Positions 1 to 7,789 of a DNA stretch of 45,805 nucleotides are shown here, in pieces (position 1 is the stretch's first letter; the number at the start of each line of letters is the position of its first letter). The position numbers and the translations under genes are program-made. The stretch spans positions 1 to 45,805 of the forward strand of contig NZ_JAQIFT010000047.1 of NCBI RefSeq assembly GCF_027857615.1. The letters run 5' to 3'. The stretch is from Holtiella tumoricola. GTDB taxonomy: Bacteria > Bacillota > Clostridia > Lachnospirales > Cellulosilyticaceae. The notes beneath the pieces are model-generated. The model worked only from the letters and a program-made list of their open reading frames with translations, was not told the origin of the DNA and did no database searches.

Positions 1-648
1 GATCCAGGTCCAACACCAAATCCGAATCCAAGCCCTAATCCAGAAGGGGCGGAAGGCACCCATTCAGTTGATAAAGAAAAAGTTGAACAAGAAAAAGTCA
101 TATATGAAGACTTAGAAGGCTTTGATTGGGCCTTAGAAGCTATTGATTACTTATCTAAAAAGGGTATTATGATAAAGCAAGGAAGCACATATTTTAGACC
201 AAAAGAGCATGTAACACGTGGTCAATTTATTGAAGCACTGATGGATGCAGTAGATCTATCGGAACAAACAGTAGAATATTTTAGTGACGTAGATCCTGAA
301 GCATCTTATTTTGAAGCAGTTCATAAAGCAAGAAGTTATGGCATTGTAAAAGGAATTGGCAACAATAAATTTGAACCAGATCAATTTTTAACTAGAGAAG
401 AAGCTATGGTATTGATTGATCGTATATTACAAAGCACTCAAACTATCCTATTCACAAAAGAACTGAATAGGGATATGTATAAGGATATAGATACTATAGC
501 ACCGTATGCACTAGAGAGTATTAAACACTTAATAGAAATAGGAATCATAAAAGGTGATGGCGTATGGATCTATCCGAAGCAAAATGTAACGCGAGCTGAA
601 AGTGCTGTAATGCTCTATAGAATGGCTCATTTAGTAGAAAGTAAATAA
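1..648 (+). CDS. SLH-domain surface protein, C-terminal part (5' end outside window)
   Basis: The reading frame is open from base 1, so the gene begins upstream. The visible 215 codons start with a Pro/Asn-rich linker (DPGPTPNPNPSPNPE), then a short charged stretch and three S-layer-homology repeats of about 50 residues, each ending in the typical signature (TRGQ, TREE, TRAE). SLH triplets bind pyruvylated secondary cell-wall polymer and anchor exported proteins or enzymes to Gram-positive walls. The Pro/Asn linker suggests a modular enzyme or adhesin upstream, but its catalytic part is not visible. A hairpin terminator follows at 663-697. The family call is firm; the function of the whole protein is unknown. 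Confidence 0.9.
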   Translation, partial: DPGPTPNPNPSPNPEGAEGTHSVDKEKVEQEKVIYEDLEGFDWALEAIDYLSKKGIMIKQGSTYFRPKEHVTRGQFIEALMDAVDLSEQTVEYFSDVDPEASYFEAVHKARSYGIVKGIGNNKFEPDQFLTREEAMVLIDRILQSTQTILFTKELNRDMYKDIDTIAPYALESIKHLIEIGIIKGDGVWIYPKQNVTRAESAVMLYRMAHLVESK

Positions 649-662
649 GTTTTAAAATAATG

Positions 663-697
663 AAGAAAAGGTAGGTCTTTAAGGCTTACCTTTTCTT
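663..697 (+). terminator. Rho-independent terminator after SLH gene
   Basis: The 11-bp perfect stem AAGAAAAGGTA (663-673) / TACCTTTTCTT (687-697) has a 13-nt loop, and the 3' arm is itself T-rich. It lies 14 nt past the SLH stop codon and separates that gene from the next one. Confidence 0.75.
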
Positions 698-727
698 GAA
701 TCAATGAAAAGAACCGGAGGCAGAAGT

Positions 728-2794
728 ATGATATTAAATCAACAAGTACCAAGTTTACCTATTATTGTACACCATCCTTATTTATCGTTATGGCTTCCAG
801 CTAAAGAACTTTATGGAGCATGCATTGAGCATTGGTGCGGGTTAAAACGTTCGATAAATGGTCATATTTTAATAGATGGTAAAGTCTATCGTTTTATGGG
901 AGTAGAGGGTGGTAAAGACGTTATTGAACAAGTAGGCATAGATTTAACACCTACAAGTACTTCATTTTATTTTGAAAATGAACAAATCTCTTTAGAAGTT
1001 AAGTTTACAAGTCCTCTTTTACTAGATGATTTAGAATTACTTTCAAGACCTTGTACTTACGTATGCTTTAAGGTTACAAGCAAAGACGACCAAGTACATG
1101 ATATTCAGATTGTGATAGATATGAATCAATCACATGTGCAAAATGGGGAAAGTCTTAAACCAGTTATTGGTGAGACACTGACCTATGAGACTTATCAATT
1201 AGGTTTTCTTGGTCAAGTACAACAAAATTTATTAGCACATAGTGGAGATGGTGTAGGTATAGACTGGGGATATTTATACATGGTTTTACCTAATCAAGAA
1301 GACGTAAAAGGAAAGATAGATAGTACTCAGCATCTTAATGAAGTAAGAAGCAAAATACTAAATTGTGAAGCCAAAGAGGATCAAGGAGCAGGAATTGTAT
1401 TACATATAGATTTAGGGAAAGTACGTGAGGAAAAAGAAGTATATAGTCTCATTACTTATGATGAAATGTTAGCCATTATGTATTTTAACCGTGCTTTGCC
1501 ACCTTATTGGGCAAGAGATGGTAAAACAATTATTGATGTCATTGCAAAAGCCCTAGATGAAAAAGAGGAGGTTTTAAGTAGATGCAAAACTTTTGATAAA
1601 CAGCTAGAGGATGAGACAGATAAGCTATTAGGTGAATCCTATAGAGTGATTTGTACATTGGCCTATAGACAAACTATAGCGGCACATCAGCTTATAGAAG
1701 ATGAGAAGGGAGAAGTCATTTTTTTATCGAAAGAGTGTTGTTCAAATGGATGTATTGGGACAGTGGATGTAAGCTATCCTTCAAGTCCACTCTTTTTGCT
1801 CTATAATACTGAATTATTGAAGGGGATGCTACGTCCTATTTTTAGATTTGAGGCACTTCCAATATGGCCTTTTAAGTATGCACCTCATGATGTAGGACGC
1901 TACCCCTATGCAACAGGTCAAGTATATGGACTGAGTGAAGAAGGAAAATATATTCAAGGTAAAGAGAGAATCATTGAAGGTGGCATTGGTATTTATCCAA
2001 ACTATACACATTATCCGAAGGAAAAAATGATTTATGATGAACATTATCAGATGCCCATAGAGGAATGTGGTAATATGCTGATTCTATGTGCAGCAATTTG
2101 TAAGTGTGAAGGACATACTGAATTTGTAAAACCTTATATCGAAGTTTTGGAAAAATGGGCAAATTATTTAGTAAGCTATGGTATCGATCCTGGAGAACAA
2201 CTCTGTACAGATGATTTTGCAGGCCATCTTGCACATAATGTAAATTTATCACTAAAAGCAATTATAGGTGTTGCAAGTTTTGGAGTGTTGTTAGATGAGG
2301 CAGGAGAAAAGAAAAAGGCCAATCAGTATAAAGTAGTTGCCAAGCAGATGAGTAAAGAATGGACGGATAGAGCTAGAGGAAAGAAACATACGCCATTAAG
2401 CTTTACAGAGCCAGAAAGTTGGAGCCTAAAATATAACTTAGTATGGGATGAACTATTAGAACTTAATCTTTTTGATGAGAAAGTGAAAGAACAAGAGGTA
2501 GAGTGGTATATGAGTAAGATGGGTCCCTACGGTGTACCATTAGATAGTCGCGTAACGTATACCAAATCGGACTGGTCTGTGTGGTGTGCGGCATTGACGA
2601 CAGATAGGAGTAAGGCTCAAAAAATGGTTGATGCGGTAGCACGCTTTTTGGATGAAACACCAGATAAAGTACCTTTTACAGATTGGTATGAAACAGTAAC
2701 TGGAGTGCACCACTTATTTAGAAATCGTACGGTACAAGGGGGGCTATTTTTGCCGCTCCTGAGAAAATACATAAGTAAAAAAACATATGAGTAG
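728..2794 (+). CDS. Glutaminase-like / glycosidase-like protein (DUF4964-DUF5127-DUF4965-DUF1793 type)
   Basis: The 688-aa protein starts with a motif like the N-terminus of the GtaA-type family (PSLPIIVHHPYLSLW). A beta-rich middle region and a helical toroid half follow, with the conspicuous APHDVGRYPYATGQVYG segment and ECGNMLILCAA. This layout matches the DUF4965/DUF1793 glutaminase-A-like family, whose toroid fold resembles glycoside hydrolases; in clostridia it is often beside sugar-utilisation genes. No signal peptide is visible, so it is probably cytoplasmic. The start chosen is ATG 728, with CCGGAGG seven bases upstream; the in-frame ATG at 704 has no ribosome site. The neighbours are a DUF1861 gene and a YesMN pair. 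The substrate is unknown. Confidence 0.72.
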   Translation: MILNQQVPSLPIIVHHPYLSLWLPAKELYGACIEHWCGLKRSINGHILIDGKVYRFMGVEGGKDVIEQVGIDLTPTSTSFYFENEQISLEVKFTSPLLLDDLELLSRPCTYVCFKVTSKDDQVHDIQIVIDMNQSHVQNGESLKPVIGETLTYETYQLGFLGQVQQNLLAHSGDGVGIDWGYLYMVLPNQEDVKGKIDSTQHLNEVRSKILNCEAKEDQGAGIVLHIDLGKVREEKEVYSLITYDEMLAIMYFNRALPPYWARDGKTIIDVIAKALDEKEEVLSRCKTFDKQLEDETDKLLGESYRVICTLAYRQTIAAHQLIEDEKGEVIFLSKECCSNGCIGTVDVSYPSSPLFLLYNTELLKGMLRPIFRFEALPIWPFKYAPHDVGRYPYATGQVYGLSEEGKYIQGKERIIEGGIGIYPNYTHYPKEKMIYDEHYQMPIEECGNMLILCAAICKCEGHTEFVKPYIEVLEKWANYLVSYGIDPGEQLCTDDFAGHLAHNVNLSLKAIIGVASFGVLLDEAGEKKKANQYKVVAKQMSKEWTDRARGKKHTPLSFTEPESWSLKYNLVWDELLELNLFDEKVKEQEVEWYMSKMGPYGVPLDSRVTYTKSDWSVWCAALTTDRSKAQKMVDAVARFLDETPDKVPFTDWYETVTGVHHLFRNRTVQGGLFLPLLRKYISKKTYE

Positions 2795-2802
2795 ATAGAT
2801 TA

Positions 2803-2850
2803 ATTAAAAACAGGGGGATTCTTATATCAGAATCTCCCTGTTTTTTAATT
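2803..2850. terminator. Bidirectional terminator between convergent genes
   Basis: A long palindrome has arms around AAAAACAGGGGGATTC and GAATCTCCCTGTTTTTT, with a short loop and A/T tracts on both sides. It serves both the glycosidase-like gene and the minus-strand DUF1861 gene, whose stop codon (2845-2847) lies in the outer stem. Confidence 0.85.
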
Positions 2851-3813
2851 AATTATTTTACCGAAACCTTCAAAAGGATAATCAATGACTACACGTCCTT
2901 CGAGACAATCACCAAGTCCACTATAGAGATCTACTTTTCCATCTTTACGCAGGACAATTCCAGAAGAAAAAGCTACATCTTCAAGGGTATCTAATTTGGC
3001 AGGACCTTCTGGATAGCAATCACGTGTGGCAATAATACGTGAATCGAGTAGATGATGCATAGAAGGATCAAAGACAAATGAACTATTCATATAAACAAGA
3101 TGTTCTATGCCATTTTGATCTATTGATTTATAACATTTATGGGCAATAACGCCAATGAGTCCTGTATCTAAAAGGTAACATTGATTACAGCCACCCCATT
3201 CATTTTGTCCAAATAAGCCATTTATAGGTTTTGCTTGCTGGATAACATCAGGGGAAAGCTCATCTAAAGTATTAATCAGTGTAAAGCCTATAATAGATTC
3301 ACTGCCGTAGGTTTGCTGAATATGCTGGCTTCGTGGTCTAGAAAAAACGCCAATACGGCCATCTAAAAGTTCTACAATACGAATATCTTTCATATTGTCT
3401 GGGCCTGTAGTGAAATAGTATAAATCATCTAATTGAGTACCTCTATAGAAATGTCCGTAATAGGCATCTTGTTTGCCACAAGTATAGCGAACATGGGTCC
3501 CACCTAGAATAATTTGAGTATGTATAAAAGAGATATAAGGATCCTCTAGTGCATAAATCATTGAATCAGGAACAAGTTGCCATGTATCAGGGGCAATTTG
3601 CTCAAAGAGTCTGACCCAAGACCTTGCCCATTCATGGCGACGTTCTACACGACCAAATAGATAAGTTTTATTATTGTAAGTAAAAGGAATAGAACAATTA
3701 TAAACGTCATAGCCTTCAACCCCTTTAAAGGTGAGGAGATGAGATTCATAAATTTTTTTCGATACTTGAAATGCTTCACGAAGCATCTTGGCAGATTGTA
3801 CAGGTGCGCTCAT
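2845..3813 (-). CDS. DUF1861 family protein (GH43/GH130-like five-bladed propeller)
   Basis: This 322-aa protein has no signal peptide. Its repeated pattern of short beta blades (YNNKTYLFGRVE, GRIGVFSRPRSQ, LDTGLIGVIAHKCY, EGPAKLDTLEDVAFSSGIV) matches the DUF1861 family, which I recall as related to the five-bladed propellers of GH130/GH43 enzymes acting on mannosides or other glycans. Reaction and substrate cannot be read from the sequence. It converges on the glutaminase-like gene and diverges from the response-regulator gene, so this may be one sugar-responsive locus. The start ATG 3813 is preceded by GGAGG, which lies inside a possible leader hairpin (see 3821-3859). Confidence 0.7.
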   Translation of the reverse strand: MSAPVQSAKMLREAFQVSKKIYESHLLTFKGVEGYDVYNCSIPFTYNNKTYLFGRVERRHEWARSWVRLFEQIAPDTWQLVPDSMIYALEDPYISFIHTQIILGGTHVRYTCGKQDAYYGHFYRGTQLDDLYYFTTGPDNMKDIRIVELLDGRIGVFSRPRSQHIQQTYGSESIIGFTLINTLDELSPDVIQQAKPINGLFGQNEWGGCNQCYLLDTGLIGVIAHKCYKSIDQNGIEHLVYMNSSFVFDPSMHHLLDSRIIATRDCYPEGPAKLDTLEDVAFSSGIVLRKDGKVDLYSGLGDCLEGRVVIDYPFEGFGKIIN

Positions 3814-3820
3814 AAAATAC

Positions 3821-3859
3821 CTCCATAGATTAATGATATAAGTTTATTATCCTATGGAG
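3821..3859 (-). promoter_or_regulatory. Inverted repeat in leader of the DUF1861 gene, covering its ribosome site
   Basis: CTCCATAG (3821-3828) and CTATGGAG (3852-3859) form an 8-bp perfect inverted repeat with a 23-nt spacer. On the minus-strand transcript the arm nearer the gene contains the GGAG of the ribosome site. It could be an operator or an RNA hairpin that hides the ribosome site. No clear -35/-10 pair was found next to it. Confidence 0.4.
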
Positions 3860-4004
3860 TGAAATTGGAAAATAGGTGAATATCCTGTTAAAAGGGTTAT
3901 CAAAATGTGAAGATTACAAAATACAAGAAAAAACAACTAAAAAATTTTAAATATAAATGTAAATTTGATATAATTTATATTATAAGTACAAAGGGGGAAG
4001 ATGA

Positions 4005-5231
4005 ATGATTAAAGTACTTGTAGTAGATGATGAATATCATGTAGGGATGGGGATTCAACAAACTATAGCATGGAAGGACTATGATATAGAGATTGTTGAT
4101 ATTGCCTATGATGGAGAAGAAGGCTTGGAAATGGCTATAGAATATAAACCCGATATCATTATTACAGATATTCGTATGCCCATAATGGATGGCCTGCAGA
4201 TGATTGAGCATATTCGAGAGCAAGCTATACAGACTAAATTTATTGTACTGAGTGGTTATGACGAATTTGAATATGCAAAGACAGCTTTAAATAGAGGGGT
4301 AAGTTCTTACTTGCTTAAGCCAGTTGAAAATAAGGAATTGATCATACAAGTAACTCAATTGGCTGAGCAGATTAAACAAGAAAAAGAGCAACATAAAAGA
4401 GCTCAATATATGAATGAAGAACGTCCATACTACCAAGAAATTTTTTTAAAGGAAGTGTTAAATAATAAAATAAGAGATATAAAAAAGATAGATGAAAGTA
4501 TAAATGCATTAAATATTAAGTTTGATTTTACTAAGTATCGGGTTGTTGCTGTAAGATTTAAGGGAGAAGGTCTAAATATCTTTTCCATAGAAGAGATAGA
4601 GCAAGCCTTTAAAGTGATAGGCAACAAGTGCGAGTATGTGGGACCAGATTTTATTGTTTTAGAAAAAGGTATGAATGAATGGGGAATTTTAATAGAAGAC
4701 CAAGGTAAGGAAGAAAGAAATATTCTAAAAGTAATTCAAAACCAACTTATGGATATGTTAAGAGCTAAGAAAGAAATATGCATACAAAATTTATGGGTAA
4801 GTATTTCAAGTGTACAAAATAAATGCTATCAGATGTATGAAGCTTATCAAGAGGCAATTAAATTATGTGATGTTTCGAGAACAGTAGGAGAAAATCGTAG
4901 AGAAATTCATCTAGCGTTAGACTATATGAGAGAACATATTCATGAAAGTATTACAATAGAAGATATAGCAAGTGCCTTATATATGAGTGCATCTCACCTT
5001 ATGCATTTATTTAAACAAGAGCTTGGGAAAACAATGATAGAATGTTTAGTAGATATGAGAATAGAGGTAGCTAAACAATTATTAGTTAATCCCAAATATA
5101 AAGTATATGAAGTGGCAAATCAAGTAGGCTATACAGATGTAAAGTATTTTGGGAAAATATTCAAACTACATGTTGGCATGACACCTAAATCCTATGCTAA
5201 AAGATCGTATCTCCTAAAAGACGAGGACTAG
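4005..5231 (+). CDS. Response regulator, receiver + AraC-type HTH (YesN-like)
   Basis: 408 aa. The N-terminal receiver domain (1-120) has the acidic pair D8/D9, phospho-acceptor D55 (TDIRMP), S83 and K105 (LLKP). A variable middle region follows (about 130-290), then a C-terminal AraC/XylS double helix-turn-helix (about 305-405; IAxALYMSASHLMHLFKQELG and VANQVGYTDVKYFGKIFK). YesN-type regulators control transport and hydrolysis genes for oligosaccharides. It starts at ATG 4005 with AGGGGGAAG five bases upstream. It lies 3 bp before its kinase gene, so the two are co-transcribed. Likely targets are the adjacent carbohydrate genes (inference). Confidence 0.93.
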   Translation: MIKVLVVDDEYHVGMGIQQTIAWKDYDIEIVDIAYDGEEGLEMAIEYKPDIIITDIRMPIMDGLQMIEHIREQAIQTKFIVLSGYDEFEYAKTALNRGVSSYLLKPVENKELIIQVTQLAEQIKQEKEQHKRAQYMNEERPYYQEIFLKEVLNNKIRDIKKIDESINALNIKFDFTKYRVVAVRFKGEGLNIFSIEEIEQAFKVIGNKCEYVGPDFIVLEKGMNEWGILIEDQGKEERNILKVIQNQLMDMLRAKKEICIQNLWVSISSVQNKCYQMYEAYQEAIKLCDVSRTVGENRREIHLALDYMREHIHESITIEDIASALYMSASHLMHLFKQELGKTMIECLVDMRIEVAKQLLVNPKYKVYEVANQVGYTDVKYFGKIFKLHVGMTPKSYAKRSYLLKDED

Positions 5232-5234
5232 TAC

Positions 5235-6986
5235 ATGAAGGGAATAAAAAATCTGTCAATAAGCAAGCGAATCTCTCTTTATCTAATCATAGGCATTCTC
5301 GTTTATATTTTGATAAATAGTATAGTTGTTTATATTTTTAGTAAGCAAATTATAGATGATTATACTTCTGGTTATATAGAAAGTAGGCAAGAGCAGGTTA
5401 ATTCAGCGGTAAGCCAATTGATTGAAGATATCATCATTAATGTGGTAAGGCTTACAACCTATGATCCATTATATGGTATACTAGCAGATAAACACATAGA
5501 CTATTTAAAGAAGGAAGAAGAAATTAAAGTTTGTATTGAAAGTTTAAATTTAGATACTAATAAAATTGCACAGATAGAAATTGTTGATAGAGAACAAAAT
5601 ACATATACCTATAGTTGGGTTGAGGCAAAAATAGACTCCCTACCTTCAACTTTTTTACAACAAGTGCAAGGAAGTAAATTAGGTGTGTGGAGTGAGGTTG
5701 TAAAAGATTCTTCTGGACAAGCTTATTTAGGATATGGTGTACCTTTGTATAATTATTATACGATGCAAAAAGGTGGACATGTCATTGTATGGATTAAAGA
5801 AGAAGCTATTCGCAAGACCTATAGAAGCAAATTTGAAGATATGGGTTCGATCTTTATTGTAAATGAAAATGATATTATTCTTTCACATGAAAATGAAGCC
5901 TTGATTGGACATGCTGCTCTATTTATTGGAGCAGATAGTGACAAAAAAGAGTTTTCTTATGCGATGAGTGGCAAAGGGAAAGAAAAGGTTATTTTATCTA
6001 AGATAGAAAATAAAACATTAAGTCGTAATTTGGGCTTACATATGTATGTGGTGACTTCTCTTAACTATGAACAAATTTTTAGTATTATTAAGCAAGTAAA
6101 CAAAGGTTTAGCTATCTTAAGTATAGTCATTGCATTAGGAATTATTATAGGTATTTTCTTTATGTGCAATAAATTAAGTGCACGTTTACATGTTTTGGCT
6201 AAAAAGATTAAAGTTTTAGGTGAAGGCAATATGGATGATGTCATTTATGATACGACTCAAAATGAAGTGAACATTTTAGAAGAAAACTTTAATAAGATGG
6301 TAGAGGAAATCCGCTTATTAATTGAAAAAAATAATTATGAAAAAGAACAGCAAAGAAAAATGGAACTTGTAGCTTTGCAGGCTCAGATTAATCCTCATTT
6401 TCTTTATAATACGTTAGATACGATTAGTTGGATGGCAAAAATACAAAAACAACCAGAAATTGAAGAAATGGTTATACAATTAGCCAAGTTTTTTAGGTTA
6501 AGTCTAAATAGTGGCAAGAAGTATGTGACCATTGAACAAGAAATTAATATTGTAAAGAGTTTTGTGACCATTGAACAAGTGCGTGCGCCCAAACGTTTTA
6601 CCATGCATTATGAAATTGAAGAAGGTGTAGAGACATATAGGATTGTCAAATTAATTTTACAACCTATAGTAGAAAATGCAATTAAACATGGCATGAATCG
6701 TAGAAGAAAAGATGGAAATATCTATCTTAAAATTAAAAGGATAGAGAATAAAATTTTCTTCTTTATAGAAGATGATGGGGTTGGATTTGATATAAATGCT
6801 AAACGTCCACCAGATGATAAAGGAGGACTGAAGCCAAGTGGTTATGGTATCAAGAATGTAAGGGAAAGGCTAGAACTTGAGTATGGTTCATCAGCTGGAA
6901 TAGATATTGAAAGTAAACCTGGTATGGGAACAAGAGTAAGTGTATATGTAGGTATTGAGGAGCTATGTTTTTCAATCAATAAGTAG
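5235..6986 (+). CDS. Sensor histidine kinase (YesM-like, HisKA_7TM-independent LytS/YesM class)
   Basis: 583-aa membrane sensor. TM1 is about 13-36, an extracellular Cache-like sensing domain spans about 37-285, TM2 about 292-313, then a HAMP linker to about 365. The YesM-class kinase core has the phospho-acceptor His388 in QINPHFLYNTLDTISWMA, the N-box QPIVENAIKHGMN (about 474-487), and G-boxes EDDGVGFD and GYGIKNVRERL. The signal is unknown; relatives respond to extracellular carbohydrates. It starts with ATG 5235 behind a GAGG, 3 nt after the regulator stop, indicating one operon. A strong bidirectional terminator follows. Confidence 0.93.
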   Translation: MKGIKNLSISKRISLYLIIGILVYILINSIVVYIFSKQIIDDYTSGYIESRQEQVNSAVSQLIEDIIINVVRLTTYDPLYGILADKHIDYLKKEEEIKVCIESLNLDTNKIAQIEIVDREQNTYTYSWVEAKIDSLPSTFLQQVQGSKLGVWSEVVKDSSGQAYLGYGVPLYNYYTMQKGGHVIVWIKEEAIRKTYRSKFEDMGSIFIVNENDIILSHENEALIGHAALFIGADSDKKEFSYAMSGKGKEKVILSKIENKTLSRNLGLHMYVVTSLNYEQIFSIIKQVNKGLAILSIVIALGIIIGIFFMCNKLSARLHVLAKKIKVLGEGNMDDVIYDTTQNEVNILEENFNKMVEEIRLLIEKNNYEKEQQRKMELVALQAQINPHFLYNTLDTISWMAKIQKQPEIEEMVIQLAKFFRLSLNSGKKYVTIEQEINIVKSFVTIEQVRAPKRFTMHYEIEEGVETYRIVKLILQPIVENAIKHGMNRRRKDGNIYLKIKRIENKIFFFIEDDGVGFDINAKRPPDDKGGLKPSGYGIKNVRERLELEYGSSAGIDIESKPGMGTRVSVYVGIEELCFSINK

Positions 6987-7019
6987 CCATTTCTATGAGA
7001 TAGACAAGATAATTATAGA

Positions 7020-7065
7020 AAAGCCCTCACCGCTTTTATAAAAAAGTGATGAGGGTTTATTTTTA
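7020..7065. terminator. Bidirectional terminator between sensor kinase and dpaB
   Basis: An imperfect stem pairs AAAGCCCTCACCGCTTTT with AAAAGTGATGAGGGTTT and is followed by TATTTTTA on the plus strand; an A/T tract on the other side works for the minus strand. It sits between two convergent genes. Confidence 0.85.
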
Positions 7066-7650
7066 GTATTTAACAATTACAGGTTGAATTTGTTTGCCTT
7101 CTAATGCAAGTTGAATGGTGTCAGGTACAAGTGATAAATCAGCAACAAGTGAGTAAGGTTTAGCAATGTAGTTATCTTGGCCGAAAGGTACAAAATAAAT
7201 ATTTTGATTTGGCATTAAATGTCCAATGTTTTCAAGGTTGAGTCCTAAGCCATCGTTAGTAGAAATAGCAAGAATGATAGGCTTGCCATTACGCATAAGA
7301 GATTTTGCAGCTAAAACAACAGGTGTATCAACAATTGCATGGTCAATTTTAGAAAGTGTATTACCTGTGCAAGGTGCAATGAGAAGTGCATCAATCATAC
7401 TTTTTGGTCCTAAAGGTTCTGCATCATGAATAGAATGAATGATTGGTTTTCCAGTAATCGTTTCAACTTGATCTATAAAGTCAGTGGCACTTCCAAAACG
7501 TGTAGAAATAGAGTACGCATTGAAAGACATAATTGGATAGACATCAACACCTAAGTCAACTAAATTTTGAAGCATAACCATTGCTTTCTTAAACGTACAA
7601 AAGGAGCCGCAAAGTGCAACACCTAATTTTAAATTTTTCAAATCTGTCAT
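7063..7650 (-). CDS. dpaB (spoVFB): Dipicolinate synthase subunit B
   Basis: The 195-aa flavoprotein-like subunit carries the family hallmarks GVALCGSFCTF near the N-terminus, the IAPCTGNTLSKI motif in the middle and IYFVPFGQDN near the end. With DpaA it makes dipicolinic acid in the mother cell during late sporulation, from dihydrodipicolinate of the lysine pathway; DPA is then loaded into the spore core. It starts at ATG 7650, which overlaps the TGA of the dpaA remnant (ATGA), the usual dpaAB arrangement, with AGGGGGA upstream. Here it is cut off from the normal operon promoter because dpaA is split by the prophage. Confidence 0.93.
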   Translation of the reverse strand: MTDLKNLKLGVALCGSFCTFKKAMVMLQNLVDLGVDVYPIMSFNAYSISTRFGSATDFIDQVETITGKPIIHSIHDAEPLGPKSMIDALLIAPCTGNTLSKIDHAIVDTPVVLAAKSLMRNGKPIILAISTNDGLGLNLENIGHLMPNQNIYFVPFGQDNYIAKPYSLVADLSLVPDTIQLALEGKQIQPVIVKY

Positions 7651-7757
7651 ATTTGTTCCCCCTGTTCGCGCATGATGAGAGTAAGACCTTGATAGAGGAT
7701 TGCTGCTGCTGTCATAGGGGCAACTTTTCCAGGTAACCTTGGAGTATTAAAGGTACA
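7647..7757 (-). pseudogene. dpaA (spoVFA): Dipicolinate synthase subunit A, 3' fragment (split by prophage)
   Basis: On the minus strand, in frame and ending in a TGA that overlaps the dpaB ATG, about 35 codons read FNTPRLPGKVAPMTAAAILY followed by a short helical tail. I recognise LPGKVAPxTA as the C-terminus of DpaA, and its position directly before dpaB is the conserved operon order. Homology ends at the prophage recombinase terminator around 7757, and the remaining ~260 codons are absent from this window. The gene is therefore interrupted, not simply lost: the 5' part is predicted past the other end of the element. Confidence 0.85.
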
Positions 7758-7765
7758 TAAACAAA
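7735..7765. other. Predicted attachment-site junction (host dpaA / prophage)
   Basis: The transition from dpaA coding sequence to the 3' flank of the serine recombinase falls here (around GTACCTTTAATACTCCAAGG). Large serine recombinases cross over at a 2-bp core inside a ~40-50 bp site. The exact core cannot be fixed without the other junction. Confidence 0.6.
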
Positions 7766-7789
7766 AAGAGTGCTTATGATTAGCACTCT
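7757..7789 (-). terminator. Terminator of the serine recombinase gene, at the prophage end
   Basis: On the minus strand AGAGTGCT-AATCATA-AGCACTCT is followed by TTTTTGTTT. The 8-bp stem begins inside the last codons of the recombinase gene and overlaps its TAA. It lies between the recombinase gene and the dpaA fragment/dpaB, so read-through from the prophage into dpaB should be reduced. Confidence 0.85.
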
